Assembly: GCF_021216675.1 (NCBI RefSeq)
Contig: NZ_CP086120.1
Coordinates: forward strand, 744,001 to 808,000
Source of the DNA: Streptomyces gobiensis
Lineage (GTDB): Bacteria > Actinomycetota > Actinomycetes > Streptomycetales > Streptomycetaceae
Direction: 5' to 3'
DNA length: 64,000 nucleotides
How positions within the stretch are numbered: position 1 is the first letter of the stretch; each line of letters starts with the position of its first letter. The notes beneath the pieces are model-generated. The model made no database searches and had not been told where the DNA came from. It worked only from the letters and a program-made list of their open reading frames with translations. Of this stretch, positions 9,039 through 18,506 are shown piece after piece. Both the position numbers and the translations under genes were made by a program.

Positions 9039-10475
9039 TTACTGTTCGCTCACGGCCCGGCCGGAGGCCAGACCGTGGACCGCCGTGGCGAAAGCGTCAC
9101 CGCGCTCGTTGTAGTTGGTGAACATGTCCATCGAAGCGCAGGCCGGTGCCATCAGCACCGTGTCGCCGGGCTGGGCCAGCCGGGCCGCTTCGTGGACTGC
9201 CGCTGTCATCGCCCCAGTGTCCGTCCGGTCAAGGTCGACGACCGGGACATCCGGGGCGTGTCGGGCGAGCGCTTCATGGATCAGGTGACGATCGGCGCCG
9301 ATGAGGACGGCACCACGGAGGCGTTCGGCTGATCGCAGGACCAGCTCATCGAAGGTGGCCCCTTTCGCCAGGCCGCCCGCGATCCATACGATCGAGTCGT
9401 ATGCCGCCAGGGATGCCTCGGTGGCGTGTGTGTTGGTGGCCTTGGAGTCGTCCACATAGGAGACTCCAGCCACATCCGCCACATGGGCAATGCGGTGAGC
9501 GTCCGGCCGGAAGGCCCGCAGCCCCTCCCGGACCGCCTGCGGAGGCACGCCGAAGGCGCGGGCCAGGGCCGCTGCCGCGAGGGCGTTGGCGATGTTGTGC
9601 GGGGCGGGCGGGCTGATGTCCGTGACCTCGGCCAGCTCCCGGGCCTGCTGCCGCCGGTTGTCGACGAAGGCCCGGTCCACCAGGATGCCGTCGACGACAC
9701 CGAACTCGGAGGGGCCCGGGCTGCCCAGGGTGAAGCCGATCGCCCGGCAGCCCTCGGCCACATCGGCCTCCCGGACCAGCACCTCGGTGGCCGGGTCCGC
9801 TGTGTTGTAGACGCAGGCGACCTCGTTGCCCTCGTAAATACGGCCCTTGTCGGCGACGTACGCGGCCATCGAGCCATGCCAGTCGAGGTGGTCGGGGGCG
9901 AGGTTCAGCACCACCGCGGAGTGGGCCCGCAGGGAGGGCGCCCAGTGCAGCTGGTAGCTGGAGAGTTCGACCGCGAGAACGTCATAGGGCTCGTCCGACA
10001 GCACGATGTCGACGATCGGGGTGCCGACGTTGCCCACGGCCGCGGTACGCAGGCCCGCCGCGTCGAGGATCGAGGCGAGCATCCGGACCGTGGTCGTCTT
10101 GCCATTGGTGCCGGTGATCGCCAGCCAGGGGGCCGCCCGCGGACCGCGCAGCCGCCAGGCGAGCTCCACATCGCCCCACACCGGGATGTCCGCCTTGGCC
10201 GCCGCTGTGAACAGCGGGCTCTGCGGCTGCCAGCCCGGGGAAGTCACGATCAGCTCGGTGCCCTCCGGGAGAGTGTCGCCGTCGGCCAGCCGGACGGCGA
10301 TGCCTTCCGCGGCCAGCTCGGCGGCGCGTGCCCGGTGCGCATCGCTGTCGCCGCCGTCGACGACGGTGACCCGCGCGCCCAGCCGGGCCAGGGCGCGGGC
10401 GGCGCTGATGCCGCTGACGCCCAGCCCGGCGACGGCGATCCGGCGTCCGGAGATCTCCAGGGGCTTCTCGGTCAT
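9039..10475 (-). CDS. murD: MurD, UDP-MurNAc-L-Ala:D-Glu ligase
   Basis: The cytoplasmic ATP-dependent ligase that adds D-glutamate to UDP-MurNAc-L-Ala. A Rossmann-like N-terminus (IAVAGLGVSGISAARALARLG) is followed by the Mur ligase P-loop GTNGKTTTV and the central-domain segment LNLAPDHLDWHGSM. The C-terminal domain holds YVDDSKATNTHAT. The ATG at 10475 overlaps the mraY stop by 4 bp (ATGA), giving 478 aa. Earlier in-frame Mets would lie inside mraY. Confidence 0.96.
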   Translation of the reverse strand: MTEKPLEISGRRIAVAGLGVSGISAARALARLGARVTVVDGGDSDAHRARAAELAAEGIAVRLADGDTLPEGTELIVTSPGWQPQSPLFTAAAKADIPVWGDVELAWRLRGPRAAPWLAITGTNGKTTTVRMLASILDAAGLRTAAVGNVGTPIVDIVLSDEPYDVLAVELSSYQLHWAPSLRAHSAVVLNLAPDHLDWHGSMAAYVADKGRIYEGNEVACVYNTADPATEVLVREADVAEGCRAIGFTLGSPGPSEFGVVDGILVDRAFVDNRRQQARELAEVTDISPPAPHNIANALAAAALARAFGVPPQAVREGLRAFRPDAHRIAHVADVAGVSYVDDSKATNTHATEASLAAYDSIVWIAGGLAKGATFDELVLRSAERLRGAVLIGADRHLIHEALARHAPDVPVVDLDRTDTGAMTAAVHEAARLAQPGDTVLMAPACASMDMFTNYNERGDAFATAVHGLASGRAVSEQ

Positions 10476-11530
10476 TTCCGGGCCGCCCATGCGGCGTAGA
10501 AGATTCCCACACCAACGATCGCGCACATGCCCTGGATGATCCAGAAGCGGACCACGACCAGCACCTCGCTCCAGCCCTTGAGCTCGAAATGGTGCTGGAG
10601 CGGGGCCATCTTGAAGACCCGTTTACCGGTGAGCCGGAACGACCCGACCTGGATCACCACGGACATGGTGATCAGGACGAAGAGGCCGCCGAGGATGGCG
10701 AGCAGCAGTTCGGTGCGGGAGAGGATCGCCAGAGCGGCCAGCGCACCGCCCAGCGCGAGCGAGCCGGTGTCCCCCATAAAGATCTTGGCGGGTGAGGTGT
10801 TCCACCACAGGAAGCCGAAGCAGGCGCCCATCAGCGCGGCGGCGACCACCGCGAGATCGAGCGGGTCACGCACCTCGAAGCAGCTCCGGACCCCGGTGAT
10901 GGCGCAGGATTCCTGGTACTGCCAGATACCGATGAACGTGTAGGCGCCGAAGACCATCACGGAGGCGCCGGTGGCCAGACCGTCCAGGCCGTCGGTGAGG
11001 TTCACCCCGTTCGACATGGCCAGGATCATGAACAGCGCCCAGATGACGAAGAGCACCGGGCCGATCTGCCAGCCGAAATCCTGGGTGAAGGAGAGCCGGT
11101 CGGAGGCCGGGGCGTTGCCGCGCAGATCCTTGAAGTTGAGCGCGAGGACCGCGAAAGCGATACCGACGACCAGCTGGCCGAGCATCTTCGCCTTGGCCCG
11201 CAGGCCCAGGCTCCGCTGCTTGACGATCTTGATGTAGTCGTCCAGGAAACCGACCAGGCCCATGCCCGCCATCAGGAAGAGCACCAGCACACCGGAGATG
11301 GTCGGATCCTCGCCGGTGAGGAGCTTGGTCAGCGCATAGGCGATGAGGGTCGCCAGGATGAAGGCGATACCGCCCATGGTGGGGGTGCCGCGCTTGCTGT
11401 GGTGGTCCCGGGGGCCGTCGTCGCGGATGTACTGCCCGTAGCCCTTGCGGGCCAGAAGTTTGATCAGCAGCGGAGTGCCGACCAAGGTCAGGAAGAGCCC
11501 GATAACTCCGGAGAAGAGGATTTGCCTCAT
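10472..11530 (-). CDS. mraY: MraY, phospho-MurNAc-pentapeptide translocase
   Basis: Polytopic membrane enzyme that transfers phospho-MurNAc-pentapeptide to undecaprenyl phosphate, forming lipid I. Family hallmarks are DDGPRDHHSKRGTPTMGG, the Asp-rich FLDDYIK, NLTDGLDGLA and the C-terminal LQHHFELKGW. The 352-aa length is normal. It overlaps murF and murD by 4 bp at both ends, forming a tightly coupled translation unit. Confidence 0.97.
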   Translation of the reverse strand: MRQILFSGVIGLFLTLVGTPLLIKLLARKGYGQYIRDDGPRDHHSKRGTPTMGGIAFILATLIAYALTKLLTGEDPTISGVLVLFLMAGMGLVGFLDDYIKIVKQRSLGLRAKAKMLGQLVVGIAFAVLALNFKDLRGNAPASDRLSFTQDFGWQIGPVLFVIWALFMILAMSNGVNLTDGLDGLATGASVMVFGAYTFIGIWQYQESCAITGVRSCFEVRDPLDLAVVAAALMGACFGFLWWNTSPAKIFMGDTGSLALGGALAALAILSRTELLLAILGGLFVLITMSVVIQVGSFRLTGKRVFKMAPLQHHFELKGWSEVLVVVRFWIIQGMCAIVGVGIFYAAWAARK

Positions 11531-12951
11531 CGACCGGCGACCTCGCCATCCGCGTCGGAGAGCAGCGCCTGCGCGAGCTGCTCCAGGCCTACTGAACGGG
11601 AAGCCTTCACCAGTACGACATCCCCCGGGCGCAGCTCACTGCGCAACAGGTCGATCGCCGCCCGAGCGTCGGACACGTGCACCGACTCCTCACCCCACGA
11701 ACCCTCGTTCTTGGCACCCATGTCGAGCCAGGCGGCCTCTCGGCCACCGACCGCCACGAGCTTGCTGACGTTGAGCCGGACGGCGAGCCGCCCGACCGCG
11801 TCGTGCTCCGCGAGCGCCGCCTCACCGAGTTCGGCCATCTCACCGAGCACCGCCCACGTGCGACGCCCCTTGCCCATAGCGACGAGTGCGCGCAGCGCAG
11901 CCCGCATGGAGTCGGGGTTCGCGTTGTACGCGTCGTTGACGACCGTTACACCGTCGGCGCGCTCGGTGACCTCCATCCGCCACCGGGAGAGCGTGCCCGC
12001 GCTGGTGAGCGCCTGTGCGATGTGCTCGGCGGGCATGCCCAGTTCATGGGCGACGGCCGCCGCGGCGAGCGCGTTCGACACGTGGTGCTCACCGTACAGG
12101 CGCAAGGTCACATCGCTGCACCCGGAGGGTGTGTGAAGCGTGAAAGATGGCCGACCATCGTCGGTGAGCTGCACGTTTTCGGCTCGTACGGCGGCGTCCC
12201 CGGCTTCGCCGAACAGCACGACGCGAGCGCGGGTCCGGGACGCCATGGCGCGGACCAGCGGGTCGTCGGCGTTGAGCACCGCCACCCCGCCCTCGTCCGC
12301 GCCCTCTCCTGCCGGGGGGAGGGTCTCCACCAGCTCGCCCTTGGCGTCGGCGATCTGCTCACGGCCACCGAACTCGCCGATGTGCGCGGTGCCGACATTG
12401 AGCACGACGCCGATGCGGGGTGGGGTCAGCTCGGTGAGGTAGCGGATATGGCCCTTGCCGCGGGCGCCCATCTCCAGCACCAGATGCCGGGTCCCGGCGT
12501 CGGCGCGGAGCGCGGTGAGCGGCAGCCCGATCTCGTTGTTGAACGAGCCGGGCGGCCACACGGTGGGGCCCAGCCGCTCCAGCAGCTGAGCGATGAGGTC
12601 CTTGGTGCTGGTCTTGCCCGAGGAGCCGGTGAGCGCGACCACGGCGGTGCCGAGCCTGCCGACGGTATGGCGGGCCAGCGCCCCCAGGGCGGCGACCACA
12701 TCGTCGACCACGATGGCGGGCACGCCGACCGGACGGGTGGCCAGCACCACGGCGGCGCCCGCGTCGATGGCGCGGCGGGCGAAGTCATGGCCGTCGACGC
12801 GCTCTCCGGCGAAGGCGGCGAAGAGGCTGCCCGGTACGGCTTCCCGGGAGTCGATCACAACGGGGCCGGTGACCTGGACCCGTGGATCCGGTATGTCGTG
12901 CGGCTGTCCGGAGACAATGGCGGCGATCTCGGCGAGGGAGAGAGGGATCAT
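11527..12951 (-). CDS. murF: MurF, UDP-MurNAc-tripeptide:D-Ala-D-Ala ligase
   Basis: Adds D-Ala-D-Ala to UDP-MurNAc-tripeptide, completing the cytoplasmic precursor. The N-terminal substrate domain contains IDSREAVPGSLFAAFAGERVDGHDF. The P-loop is GSSGKTSTKDL. The central domain has VLNVGTAHIGEFGG, and the C-terminal domain has VVNDAYNANPDSM. The 474-aa product overlaps both neighbours by 4 bp. Confidence 0.97.
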   Translation of the reverse strand: MIPLSLAEIAAIVSGQPHDIPDPRVQVTGPVVIDSREAVPGSLFAAFAGERVDGHDFARRAIDAGAAVVLATRPVGVPAIVVDDVVAALGALARHTVGRLGTAVVALTGSSGKTSTKDLIAQLLERLGPTVWPPGSFNNEIGLPLTALRADAGTRHLVLEMGARGKGHIRYLTELTPPRIGVVLNVGTAHIGEFGGREQIADAKGELVETLPPAGEGADEGGVAVLNADDPLVRAMASRTRARVVLFGEAGDAAVRAENVQLTDDGRPSFTLHTPSGCSDVTLRLYGEHHVSNALAAAAVAHELGMPAEHIAQALTSAGTLSRWRMEVTERADGVTVVNDAYNANPDSMRAALRALVAMGKGRRTWAVLGEMAELGEAALAEHDAVGRLAVRLNVSKLVAVGGREAAWLDMGAKNEGSWGEESVHVSDARAAIDLLRSELRPGDVVLVKASRSVGLEQLAQALLSDADGEVAGR

Positions 12952-14636
12952 TGGCTCTGCCGCTCCTCGATGGCCTCACGCAGCACCTGGCGGTCATCGA
13001 AGGGGCGGACCACACCAGCGATGTCCTGGCCCTGTTCATGGCCCTTGCCCGCGACGATGACGGTGTCACCGGGTTCGGCACGGGCCACGGCGGCGGCGAT
13101 GGCCGCGGCCCGGTCCTCTTCGAGGAGTACGGTGCCGCGCTCATGGGAGGGCACCTCGGCGGCGCCCGCGAGCATGGCCGCGAGGATCGCCAGGGGGTCC
13201 TCGGTGCGGGGATTGTCGGAGGTCAGCACGGCGGTGTCGGCGAGCCGGGCCAGCGCCGCACCCATCGAGCCGCGCTTGTGCGGGTCGCGGTCGCCACCGC
13301 AGCCGAGTACGGCGTGCACCTTGCCGTCGGTGACCTTGCGGACGGCGCGCAGGACCGATTCGACGGCGTCCGGTTTATGGGCGTAGTCCACCACGGCGAG
13401 ATACGGCTGACCCGCGTCAACCCGCTCCAGCCGGCCCGGTACACCGGGGACGGCGGCCACTCCGTCGGCGGCGGTCTGGGCGTCGATCCCGGCCACGACC
13501 AGGGCGGTGACGGCCGCGAGCGCGTTGGAGACATTGAACGGGCCGGGCAGCGGGGCCGCTGCCCGTACGGACACCCCTTCGGGTCCGACAGCGGTGAAGA
13601 CCGAGCCGAGCTGGCCCACCTCCACATCCTCGGCCCGCCAGTCGGCGTCCGGGTGGCCTTCGGCGGAGAAGGTGGTGACCGGGTAGCCCTCGACCGTGGC
13701 CTCCTGAGCCAGCCGCTGGCCGAATTCATCATCGAGGTTGACGACTCCGGCGCGGGAGCGGCCCTTGGTGAACAGCTGCGCCTTCGCCCGGAAGTAGTCA
13801 TCCATATCCGGGTGGAAGTCCAGGTGCTCGGGGCTGAGGTTGTTGAAGACGGCGACGTCGAAGACACAGCCGTCGACGCGGCCCAGCACCAGCGCGTGGC
13901 TGGAGACCTCCATGGCGACGGAGGTGACGCCCCGCTCGCGCATCACGGCGAACAGCGCCTGGAGCTCGGTGGCCTCGGGTGTGGTCCGCTCGGACTTGAT
14001 CCGCTCATCGCCGATCCGGGTCTCCACGGTGCCGATGAGACCGGTGAGCTGGCCCTCCTTGGCGGCAGCACGCAGCCCGCCCTCGACCAGATAGGCCGTG
14101 GTGGTCTTGCCGGAGGTGCCGGTGATGCCGATCTGCAGCAGGTCCCGGCCCGGCTCGCCGTAGATCGTGGCGGCGAGTGCTCCCATCCGGGCGCGCGGGT
14201 CGGGCACCGTGAGAACGGGCAGCCCGGTGGCGGCGGCGCGCTCGGTGCCCGCGGGGTCGGTGAGCACCGCGGCGGCGCCCAGCGACTCGGCCTGGGTGGC
14301 GAAGTCGGCCCCGTGGAAGCGGGCTCCGGGCAGGGCCGCGTAGATATCGCCGGGGCGCACCGCCCGGGAGTCATGGGTGATGCCGGTGATGGCGGCGGCG
14401 CCGGCGTCTGAGGGTGCTGACGCGGGGGGCGCCCAGTCGTCGAGGCCCAGCGCCTGGGCCAGCTCCGCCAGCGGCACGGGGCGTACCTCAGCGGGGCGGG
14501 GCGGCGAGGATGGGGTCTGATCAGCTTGTGGCACGGCGGTGAGATTACCGGGCGGGCCCGGCGCACCGCGAAGCGAGGGGCGCGCTGGGCGCGGGGAGCC
14601 GGGGCGGTTCCGCATATCGTCAGTGATCGTTCTCAC
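12948..14636 (-). CDS. murE: MurE, UDP-MurNAc-L-Ala-D-Glu:diaminopimelate ligase
   Basis: Adds diaminopimelate (LL-Dap in Streptomyces) as the third stem-peptide residue. It has THDSRAVRPGDIYAALPGARFHG in the UMP-binding domain, the P-loop GTSGKTTTAYL, and LSPEHLDFHPDMDDYF. The DNPR motif near the C-terminus (VLTSDNPRTEDP) marks Dap rather than Lys specificity. The GTG start at 14636 has GGGAA upstream and lies 13 bp after ftsI. Later starts (ATG 14615, GTG 14534) would shorten a Pro-rich N-terminal extension, so the first 35 residues are uncertain. Confidence 0.95.
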   Translation of the reverse strand: MRTITDDMRNRPGSPRPARPSLRGAPGPPGNLTAVPQADQTPSSPPRPAEVRPVPLAELAQALGLDDWAPPASAPSDAGAAAITGITHDSRAVRPGDIYAALPGARFHGADFATQAESLGAAAVLTDPAGTERAAATGLPVLTVPDPRARMGALAATIYGEPGRDLLQIGITGTSGKTTTAYLVEGGLRAAAKEGQLTGLIGTVETRIGDERIKSERTTPEATELQALFAVMRERGVTSVAMEVSSHALVLGRVDGCVFDVAVFNNLSPEHLDFHPDMDDYFRAKAQLFTKGRSRAGVVNLDDEFGQRLAQEATVEGYPVTTFSAEGHPDADWRAEDVEVGQLGSVFTAVGPEGVSVRAAAPLPGPFNVSNALAAVTALVVAGIDAQTAADGVAAVPGVPGRLERVDAGQPYLAVVDYAHKPDAVESVLRAVRKVTDGKVHAVLGCGGDRDPHKRGSMGAALARLADTAVLTSDNPRTEDPLAILAAMLAGAAEVPSHERGTVLLEEDRAAAIAAAVARAEPGDTVIVAGKGHEQGQDIAGVVRPFDDRQVLREAIEERQSQ

Positions 14637-14649
14637 GTGTGGTTCCCGG

Positions 14650-16611
14650 TCAGTCGCCCGGGGTGAAGGTGGTCGGCATTTTTGGCGGCTTGACTCCCGT
14701 GGGGGCCGCCTGAAGGGTTTTAAGGGAGAATTTCATGACCTGCTGGTACACCGGCCCGCAGACGGAACCACCGAAATAGCTGCCCCTCTTGGGATTCTGC
14801 ACGACGCAGTAGACGGTGACCCGGGGCTGGTCGGCGGGGGCGAATCCGGCGAAGGAGGCGGTGTAGCCCTTGTAGCGGCCGGTCTGTGGGTCCACCCGGT
14901 TGGAGGTGCCGGTCTTGCCCGCGACCCGGTAGCCGGGGATCCGGGCGGTTTTGCCGGTGCCCTCCTTGTCCGCGACGGCGGATTCGAGCATACGCGCGAG
15001 CGTCTTCGCCGTCTTCTCGCTGAGGACCCGCTTCTCCTTCGGCTTCGGCGCGGCCGAGTAGCGCCCGTCCGGGCCGATGGTGCCCCGTACGAGCGTCGGG
15101 GTGATCCGCTTACCGCCGCTCGCGATCGTCGAGTAGACCGAGGCCAGCTGGACGGCGTTGACCGAGAACCCCTGTCCGAAGGGGACGGTGTGCTGCTGTG
15201 ATTTGTTCCAGTCCGCCGGCTTGGCGAGGATGCCCGGGGTCTCGCCGGGGAAGCCAAGGCCGGTCGGCCGGCCGATGCCGAACTTGGTGAGATACGAGTG
15301 CAGCACCTTGTTCGCCTGCTGCTGGGTCTTACCGAGCCGTTCGGCGGCGAGGATGGTGCCGATGTTGCTGGACTTGGCGAGCACGCCGTTGAGCGTCAGG
15401 TGATACGTGGCGTGGTCGTGGTCGTCGGCGAAGGCCCGGCCTGCCCGGTTCAGCCGGTTGGGCACGGTGACCTGGGTCTGCGGAGTGGCGACGCCCTCCT
15501 CCAGTACGGCAGCCATGGTCATCAGCTTGGCCGTGGAACCTGGTTCATAGGCGTCCTGGAGGGCGGGGTTGCCCAGGTCGGTGGAGCTCGTCTGGGAGAG
15601 GTTACCCGGGTCGTAGTTCGGTGCGTTGGCCATGGCGAGGATCTCGCCGGTGCGGGGGTCCTGGACGATCACATAGCCCCGGTCCGCCTTGGAGGCGTCG
15701 ACCTGCTCGGTGATGGCCTTCTGGGCAGCCCACTGGATGTCACGGTCGATGGTGAGCTCTATCCCGGAGCCGGGTGTCGCGGGCTGCTCCTGAGTCCTGG
15801 CGGTGGGCACCCTGCGGCCGGCCGACTGAGCGTAGGTGACCTTGCCGTCCTTGCCCGCGAGCTGCTTGTGGAGCTGGGCCTCCAGACCGCCGCCGCCCTT
15901 GCCGTCGGAGGTGACAAAGCCGAGCAGTCCGGCCGCGAGCTCCTTGTTGGGGTAGACCCGCTTGGCGCGCGGCTCGGCGTAGACCCCGGCGAGCACATTG
16001 GTGCCCTGCTCCTTGCGCTCCTTGTCGGCGAGCGCCCTCTTGAGGTCCTGGATCTGCCGCCAGGCCTGCGGGGTCTGCTGCCGGGCGAGCAGGACATAGC
16101 GCGGGGACGATGGCCGGATGAGCTTGCGCTCCAGTTCCTCCTGGTCGACGCCCAGTATCGGGGCGAGCAGTGCGGCGGCCCGGGCCGGTGCGTCGTCGAC
16201 CTCGGCCTGCTCCGGTTTGAAGAGGAAGGGGTCGGCGGTGATGTCGTAGGCGTCGATGGTGGTGGCCAGATCCCGGCCCCTGCGGTCGGTCACAGAGCCG
16301 CGTTCGGCGGCGATCGGCACGGTGACATAGCGGTTGACGTTGGCCTTCTGGGCGTACGCGCTGGCGTCCACGGCCTGCACCTGGAGCAGCCGGACGGTGA
16401 AGGCCAGCAGCACCAGGGTGAGGCCGACGCTGATCAGCCGCAGCCGGGGACGGGGCTCGCCCAGTCGCAGCGGCGCGCTGCGGGGGGGCGGGTGCGGCTG
16501 GCGGGTTCTGCGCTGTGGCGTTCCGCGCTGTGCGGTTCTGCGCTGTGCGGTTCTGCCTTGTGGTGGGCGGGCCGGGCGTGGCACCCGTCGGCGCGGTTCC
16601 CGCGGGCTCAT
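14650..16611 (-). CDS. ftsI: FtsI/PbpB, septal class B penicillin-binding protein
   Basis: The transpeptidase that cross-links septal wall in partnership with FtsW. A basic cytoplasmic tail with QRRTAQR-type repeats precedes one membrane segment (LISVGLTLVLLAFTVRLLQV). The dimerisation domain then leads to the transpeptidase domain with STAK (in AYEPGSTAKLMT), SSN (in LAKSSNIGT) and KTG (in VAGKTGTSNR). I place the start at ATG 16611 (653 aa), preceded by AAGGTGA. The frame is open to 16878, but that overlaps ftsL. The start overlaps the stop of the small ORF at 16608-16727. Confidence 0.95.
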   Translation of the reverse strand: MSPREPRRRVPRPARPPQGRTAQRRTAQRGTPQRRTRQPHPPPRSAPLRLGEPRPRLRLISVGLTLVLLAFTVRLLQVQAVDASAYAQKANVNRYVTVPIAAERGSVTDRRGRDLATTIDAYDITADPFLFKPEQAEVDDAPARAAALLAPILGVDQEELERKLIRPSSPRYVLLARQQTPQAWRQIQDLKRALADKERKEQGTNVLAGVYAEPRAKRVYPNKELAAGLLGFVTSDGKGGGGLEAQLHKQLAGKDGKVTYAQSAGRRVPTARTQEQPATPGSGIELTIDRDIQWAAQKAITEQVDASKADRGYVIVQDPRTGEILAMANAPNYDPGNLSQTSSTDLGNPALQDAYEPGSTAKLMTMAAVLEEGVATPQTQVTVPNRLNRAGRAFADDHDHATYHLTLNGVLAKSSNIGTILAAERLGKTQQQANKVLHSYLTKFGIGRPTGLGFPGETPGILAKPADWNKSQQHTVPFGQGFSVNAVQLASVYSTIASGGKRITPTLVRGTIGPDGRYSAAPKPKEKRVLSEKTAKTLARMLESAVADKEGTGKTARIPGYRVAGKTGTSNRVDPQTGRYKGYTASFAGFAPADQPRVTVYCVVQNPKRGSYFGGSVCGPVYQQVMKFSLKTLQAAPTGVKPPKMPTTFTPGD

Positions 16612-16727
16612 GGCGTCACCTTGTTCGCCCTGCCGCACCAGCGGCCTGTGTCGCTGCCGCCCGCACGGCGCAGAGGTGCGGCTTTCGTCGTCGGCCGCGG
16701 CCCAGTGGCCGCGCGTACGTCGCTCAC
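16608..16727 (-). CDS. Candidate 39-codon ORF between ftsL and ftsI
   Basis: Not a recognised family. A GTG start lies 8 bases after a perfect GGAGG that itself overlaps the ftsL TGA. The frame runs for 39 codons and ends in a TGA overlapping the ftsI ATG (ATGA). The product is basic and Ala/Gly/Pro/Thr-rich, with one Trp-Cys pair and no membrane segment. It could be a real small protein or a translational relay carrying ribosomes from ftsL to ftsI. It could also be chance in an intergenic spacer, although the match at both ends is unusually good. Confidence 0.5.
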   Translation of the reverse strand: MSDVRAATGPRPTTKAAPLRRAGGSDTGRWCGRANKVTP

Positions 16728-16732
16728 GGACA

Positions 16733-17101
16733 TCACCTCCCGGAGTCGGGGACGGCTGGTTTCGGAACGCCCCGGACGGTGCCGTCCGGGAGCAGGAAGG
16801 CGGGGACGCCGCCCGGTACCAGGCCCAGCTCCCGGGCTCGCCGGTCGAGCGCGTCGGGGGCGGAGAAGGCGTCCACATCCTGCTGGAGCGCCTGCTGTTC
16901 GTCCGTCAGCTCCTTGGTCTGCTTCTTGAGCTTGCCGAGCTCGAACGAACCCTGATTGACCGAGGCGTTGAGCAGCAGCAGGGTGAGCAGCCCGGAGCCC
17001 AGCAGCACCACGATGAGCAGGACGAAGGGGGTACGGGCCGCGGTCGAGTTACCGCTCGGGACCAGTCGGGCGAGCCGGGCGAGCCGCCGCTGTGCCGTCA
17101 T
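16733..17101 (-). CDS. ftsL: FtsL divisome protein
   Basis: A small bitopic protein: a basic cytoplasmic N-terminus, one membrane segment ([21 protein letters not shown], about residues 24-44), then an extracellular coiled coil ([21 protein letters not shown]) and a short C-terminal part ending KPAVPDSGR. This is the FtsL/septum-initiator architecture, and FtsL partners FtsQ and DivIC/FtsB in activating FtsWI. At 122 aa it overlaps rsmH by 4 bp and precedes ftsI. Confidence 0.9.
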   Translation of the reverse strand: MTAQRRLARLARLVPSGNSTAARTPFVLLIVVLLGSGLLTLLLLNASVNQGSFELGKLKKQTKELTDEQQALQQDVDAFSAPDALDRRARELGLVPGGVPAFLLPDGTVRGVPKPAVPDSGR

Positions 17102-18063
17102 ACGTCCTGGACCTCCCGGATACGCTCGGCGCCGCGCAGCCGGGCGGGAGCGGCGCGGCGGTTCTCGGCGACCTCTTCCTCAGTGGGCAGCTCGGCACCG
17201 CGGGTCAGCAGTCTGAGCCGGGGCTGGTAGCGCTCGGGGACGACGGGCAGTCCGGGCGGTGCGGTATTGGCCGCGCCCGCCGCGAAGACCTGCTTCACGA
17301 GCCGGTCCTCCAGGGAGTGGTAGGAGAGCACGGCGATCCGGCCGCCGACCGCGAGGGCGTCAACGGCGGCGGGCACCGCTCTCTCCAGTACGGCCAGTTC
17401 GCCGTTGACCTCGATACGCAGCGCCTGGAAGGTGCGCTTGGCCGGGTTGCCGCCGGTGCGCTTGGCGGCCTGCGGCAGCGCCTCGCGGATCACCTCGACC
17501 AGCCGCGCGCTGTTGCTGAAGGGCTCCTTGGCCCGCTCCCGTACAACGGCTTCGACGATCCGCTTGGCCTGCTTCTCCTCGCCGTAGGCGCGCAGGATAC
17601 GGACGAGCTCGCCGGGCGGATAGGTGTTGAGGACATCGGCCGCGGAGATACCCGTCGTCTGGTCCATCCGCATATCCAGGGGAGCGTCCTGGGCGTAGGC
17701 GAAGCCGCGGTCGGCCTCGTCCAGCTGCATGGAGGAGACGCCCAGGTCGAAGAGGATGCCCTGGACCCTGGGTGTGCCAAGACGGTCCAGTACGCCGGGG
17801 AGTTCGTCGTAGACGGCGTGCACCAGAGTCGCCCGATCGCCGTAGGGCGCCAGCCGTTCGCCCGCGAGCTTCAGCGCGACCGGGTCCCGGTCCAGGGCGA
17901 TCAGCCGGGCCTCGGGGAACGCGGCCAGCAGCGCCTCGCTGTGACCCCCCAGGCCCAGGGTGCAGTCGACGACAACCGCCCCGGGCTGCTTCAGGGCAGG
18001 GGCCAGCAGATCCAGACACCGCTGGCGCATGACGGGAATGTGCCGCTCGTCGCTGCTGGTCAT
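17098..18063 (-). CDS. rsmH: RsmH (MraW), 16S rRNA C1402 N4-methyltransferase
   Basis: SAM-dependent methyltransferase acting on 16S rRNA C1402. Family blocks are [32 protein letters not shown] (SAM loop), [28 protein letters not shown] and [12 protein letters not shown]. The ATG at 18063 has GAGAGGG upstream and gives 321 aa. The upstream open frame to 18351 overlaps a good promoter and is rejected. It is the first gene of the dcw operon here, and no mraZ precedes it. Confidence 0.96.
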   Translation of the reverse strand: MTSSDERHIPVMRQRCLDLLAPALKQPGAVVVDCTLGLGGHSEALLAAFPEARLIALDRDPVALKLAGERLAPYGDRATLVHAVYDELPGVLDRLGTPRVQGILFDLGVSSMQLDEADRGFAYAQDAPLDMRMDQTTGISAADVLNTYPPGELVRILRAYGEEKQAKRIVEAVVRERAKEPFSNSARLVEVIREALPQAAKRTGGNPAKRTFQALRIEVNGELAVLERAVPAAVDALAVGGRIAVLSYHSLEDRLVKQVFAAGAANTAPPGLPVVPERYQPRLRLLTRGAELPTEEEVAENRRAAPARLRGAERIREVQDV

Positions 18064-18302
18064 GCGCCCTCTCAGGTCCGGCGCGGGCTGCTGCACATAC
18101 AGCTCGGTCCCCGCCCGCTCTGAAGGGGAATGGTCCCCTGGCGCCGGGGAAGTGGCGTCAGATGACCTGGAGCGGGAGGAGGCCGAGCCGTATGTACGCG
18201 CCCGCGGGGGATACCGGGATCCGGCCGCCCCAGCCAGTGCAGCCGGCACAGCCAGCATGCGCATCTGGCCAGAATGCGCTCTCACGCCTCCCACTTCGCG
18301 CC

Positions 18303-18330
18303 ACTTTAGTCCACTCGCCCCCTTGGTCAA
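18303..18330 (-). promoter_or_regulatory. Predicted housekeeping promoter of the dcw operon
   Basis: On the minus strand, TTGACC (18330-18325) and TAAAGT (18308-18303) are spaced by 16 bp, close to the Streptomyces HrdB consensus. The predicted start is near 18296, giving a leader of about 230 nt before rsmH. Confidence 0.6.
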
Positions 18331-18493
18331 CCAACCGGTCCGGTGCGTCACCGGACGGGTCCTCCGGGTAGCCCTCCGTTGGCTCTTCCACCCATATGGA
18401 GCACTCCCAGGGGTCCGTGTGGGTTACCTCACAGGATGCTGCGTTAGCCCCCTATGCCCGATCTCACAGCGGGCCGCACGGGCCGTCCACGGA

Positions 18494-18506
18494 TACCGTC
18501 GTAGCC
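18494..18506 (+). promoter_or_regulatory. -10 element for leaderless carbonic anhydrase mRNA
   Basis: TACCGT followed by exactly 7 bases and then ATG. The predicted transcription start coincides with the start codon. Confidence 0.5.

Larger units (their letters stand above)
18064..18506. other. Divergent rsmH / carbonic anhydrase intergenic region
   Basis: 443 bp that carry the dcw promoter (18303-18330) and the -10 of the carbonic anhydrase gene. The predicted dcw leader is about 230 nt. I see no gene or riboswitch that I can name in it. Confidence 0.6.
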
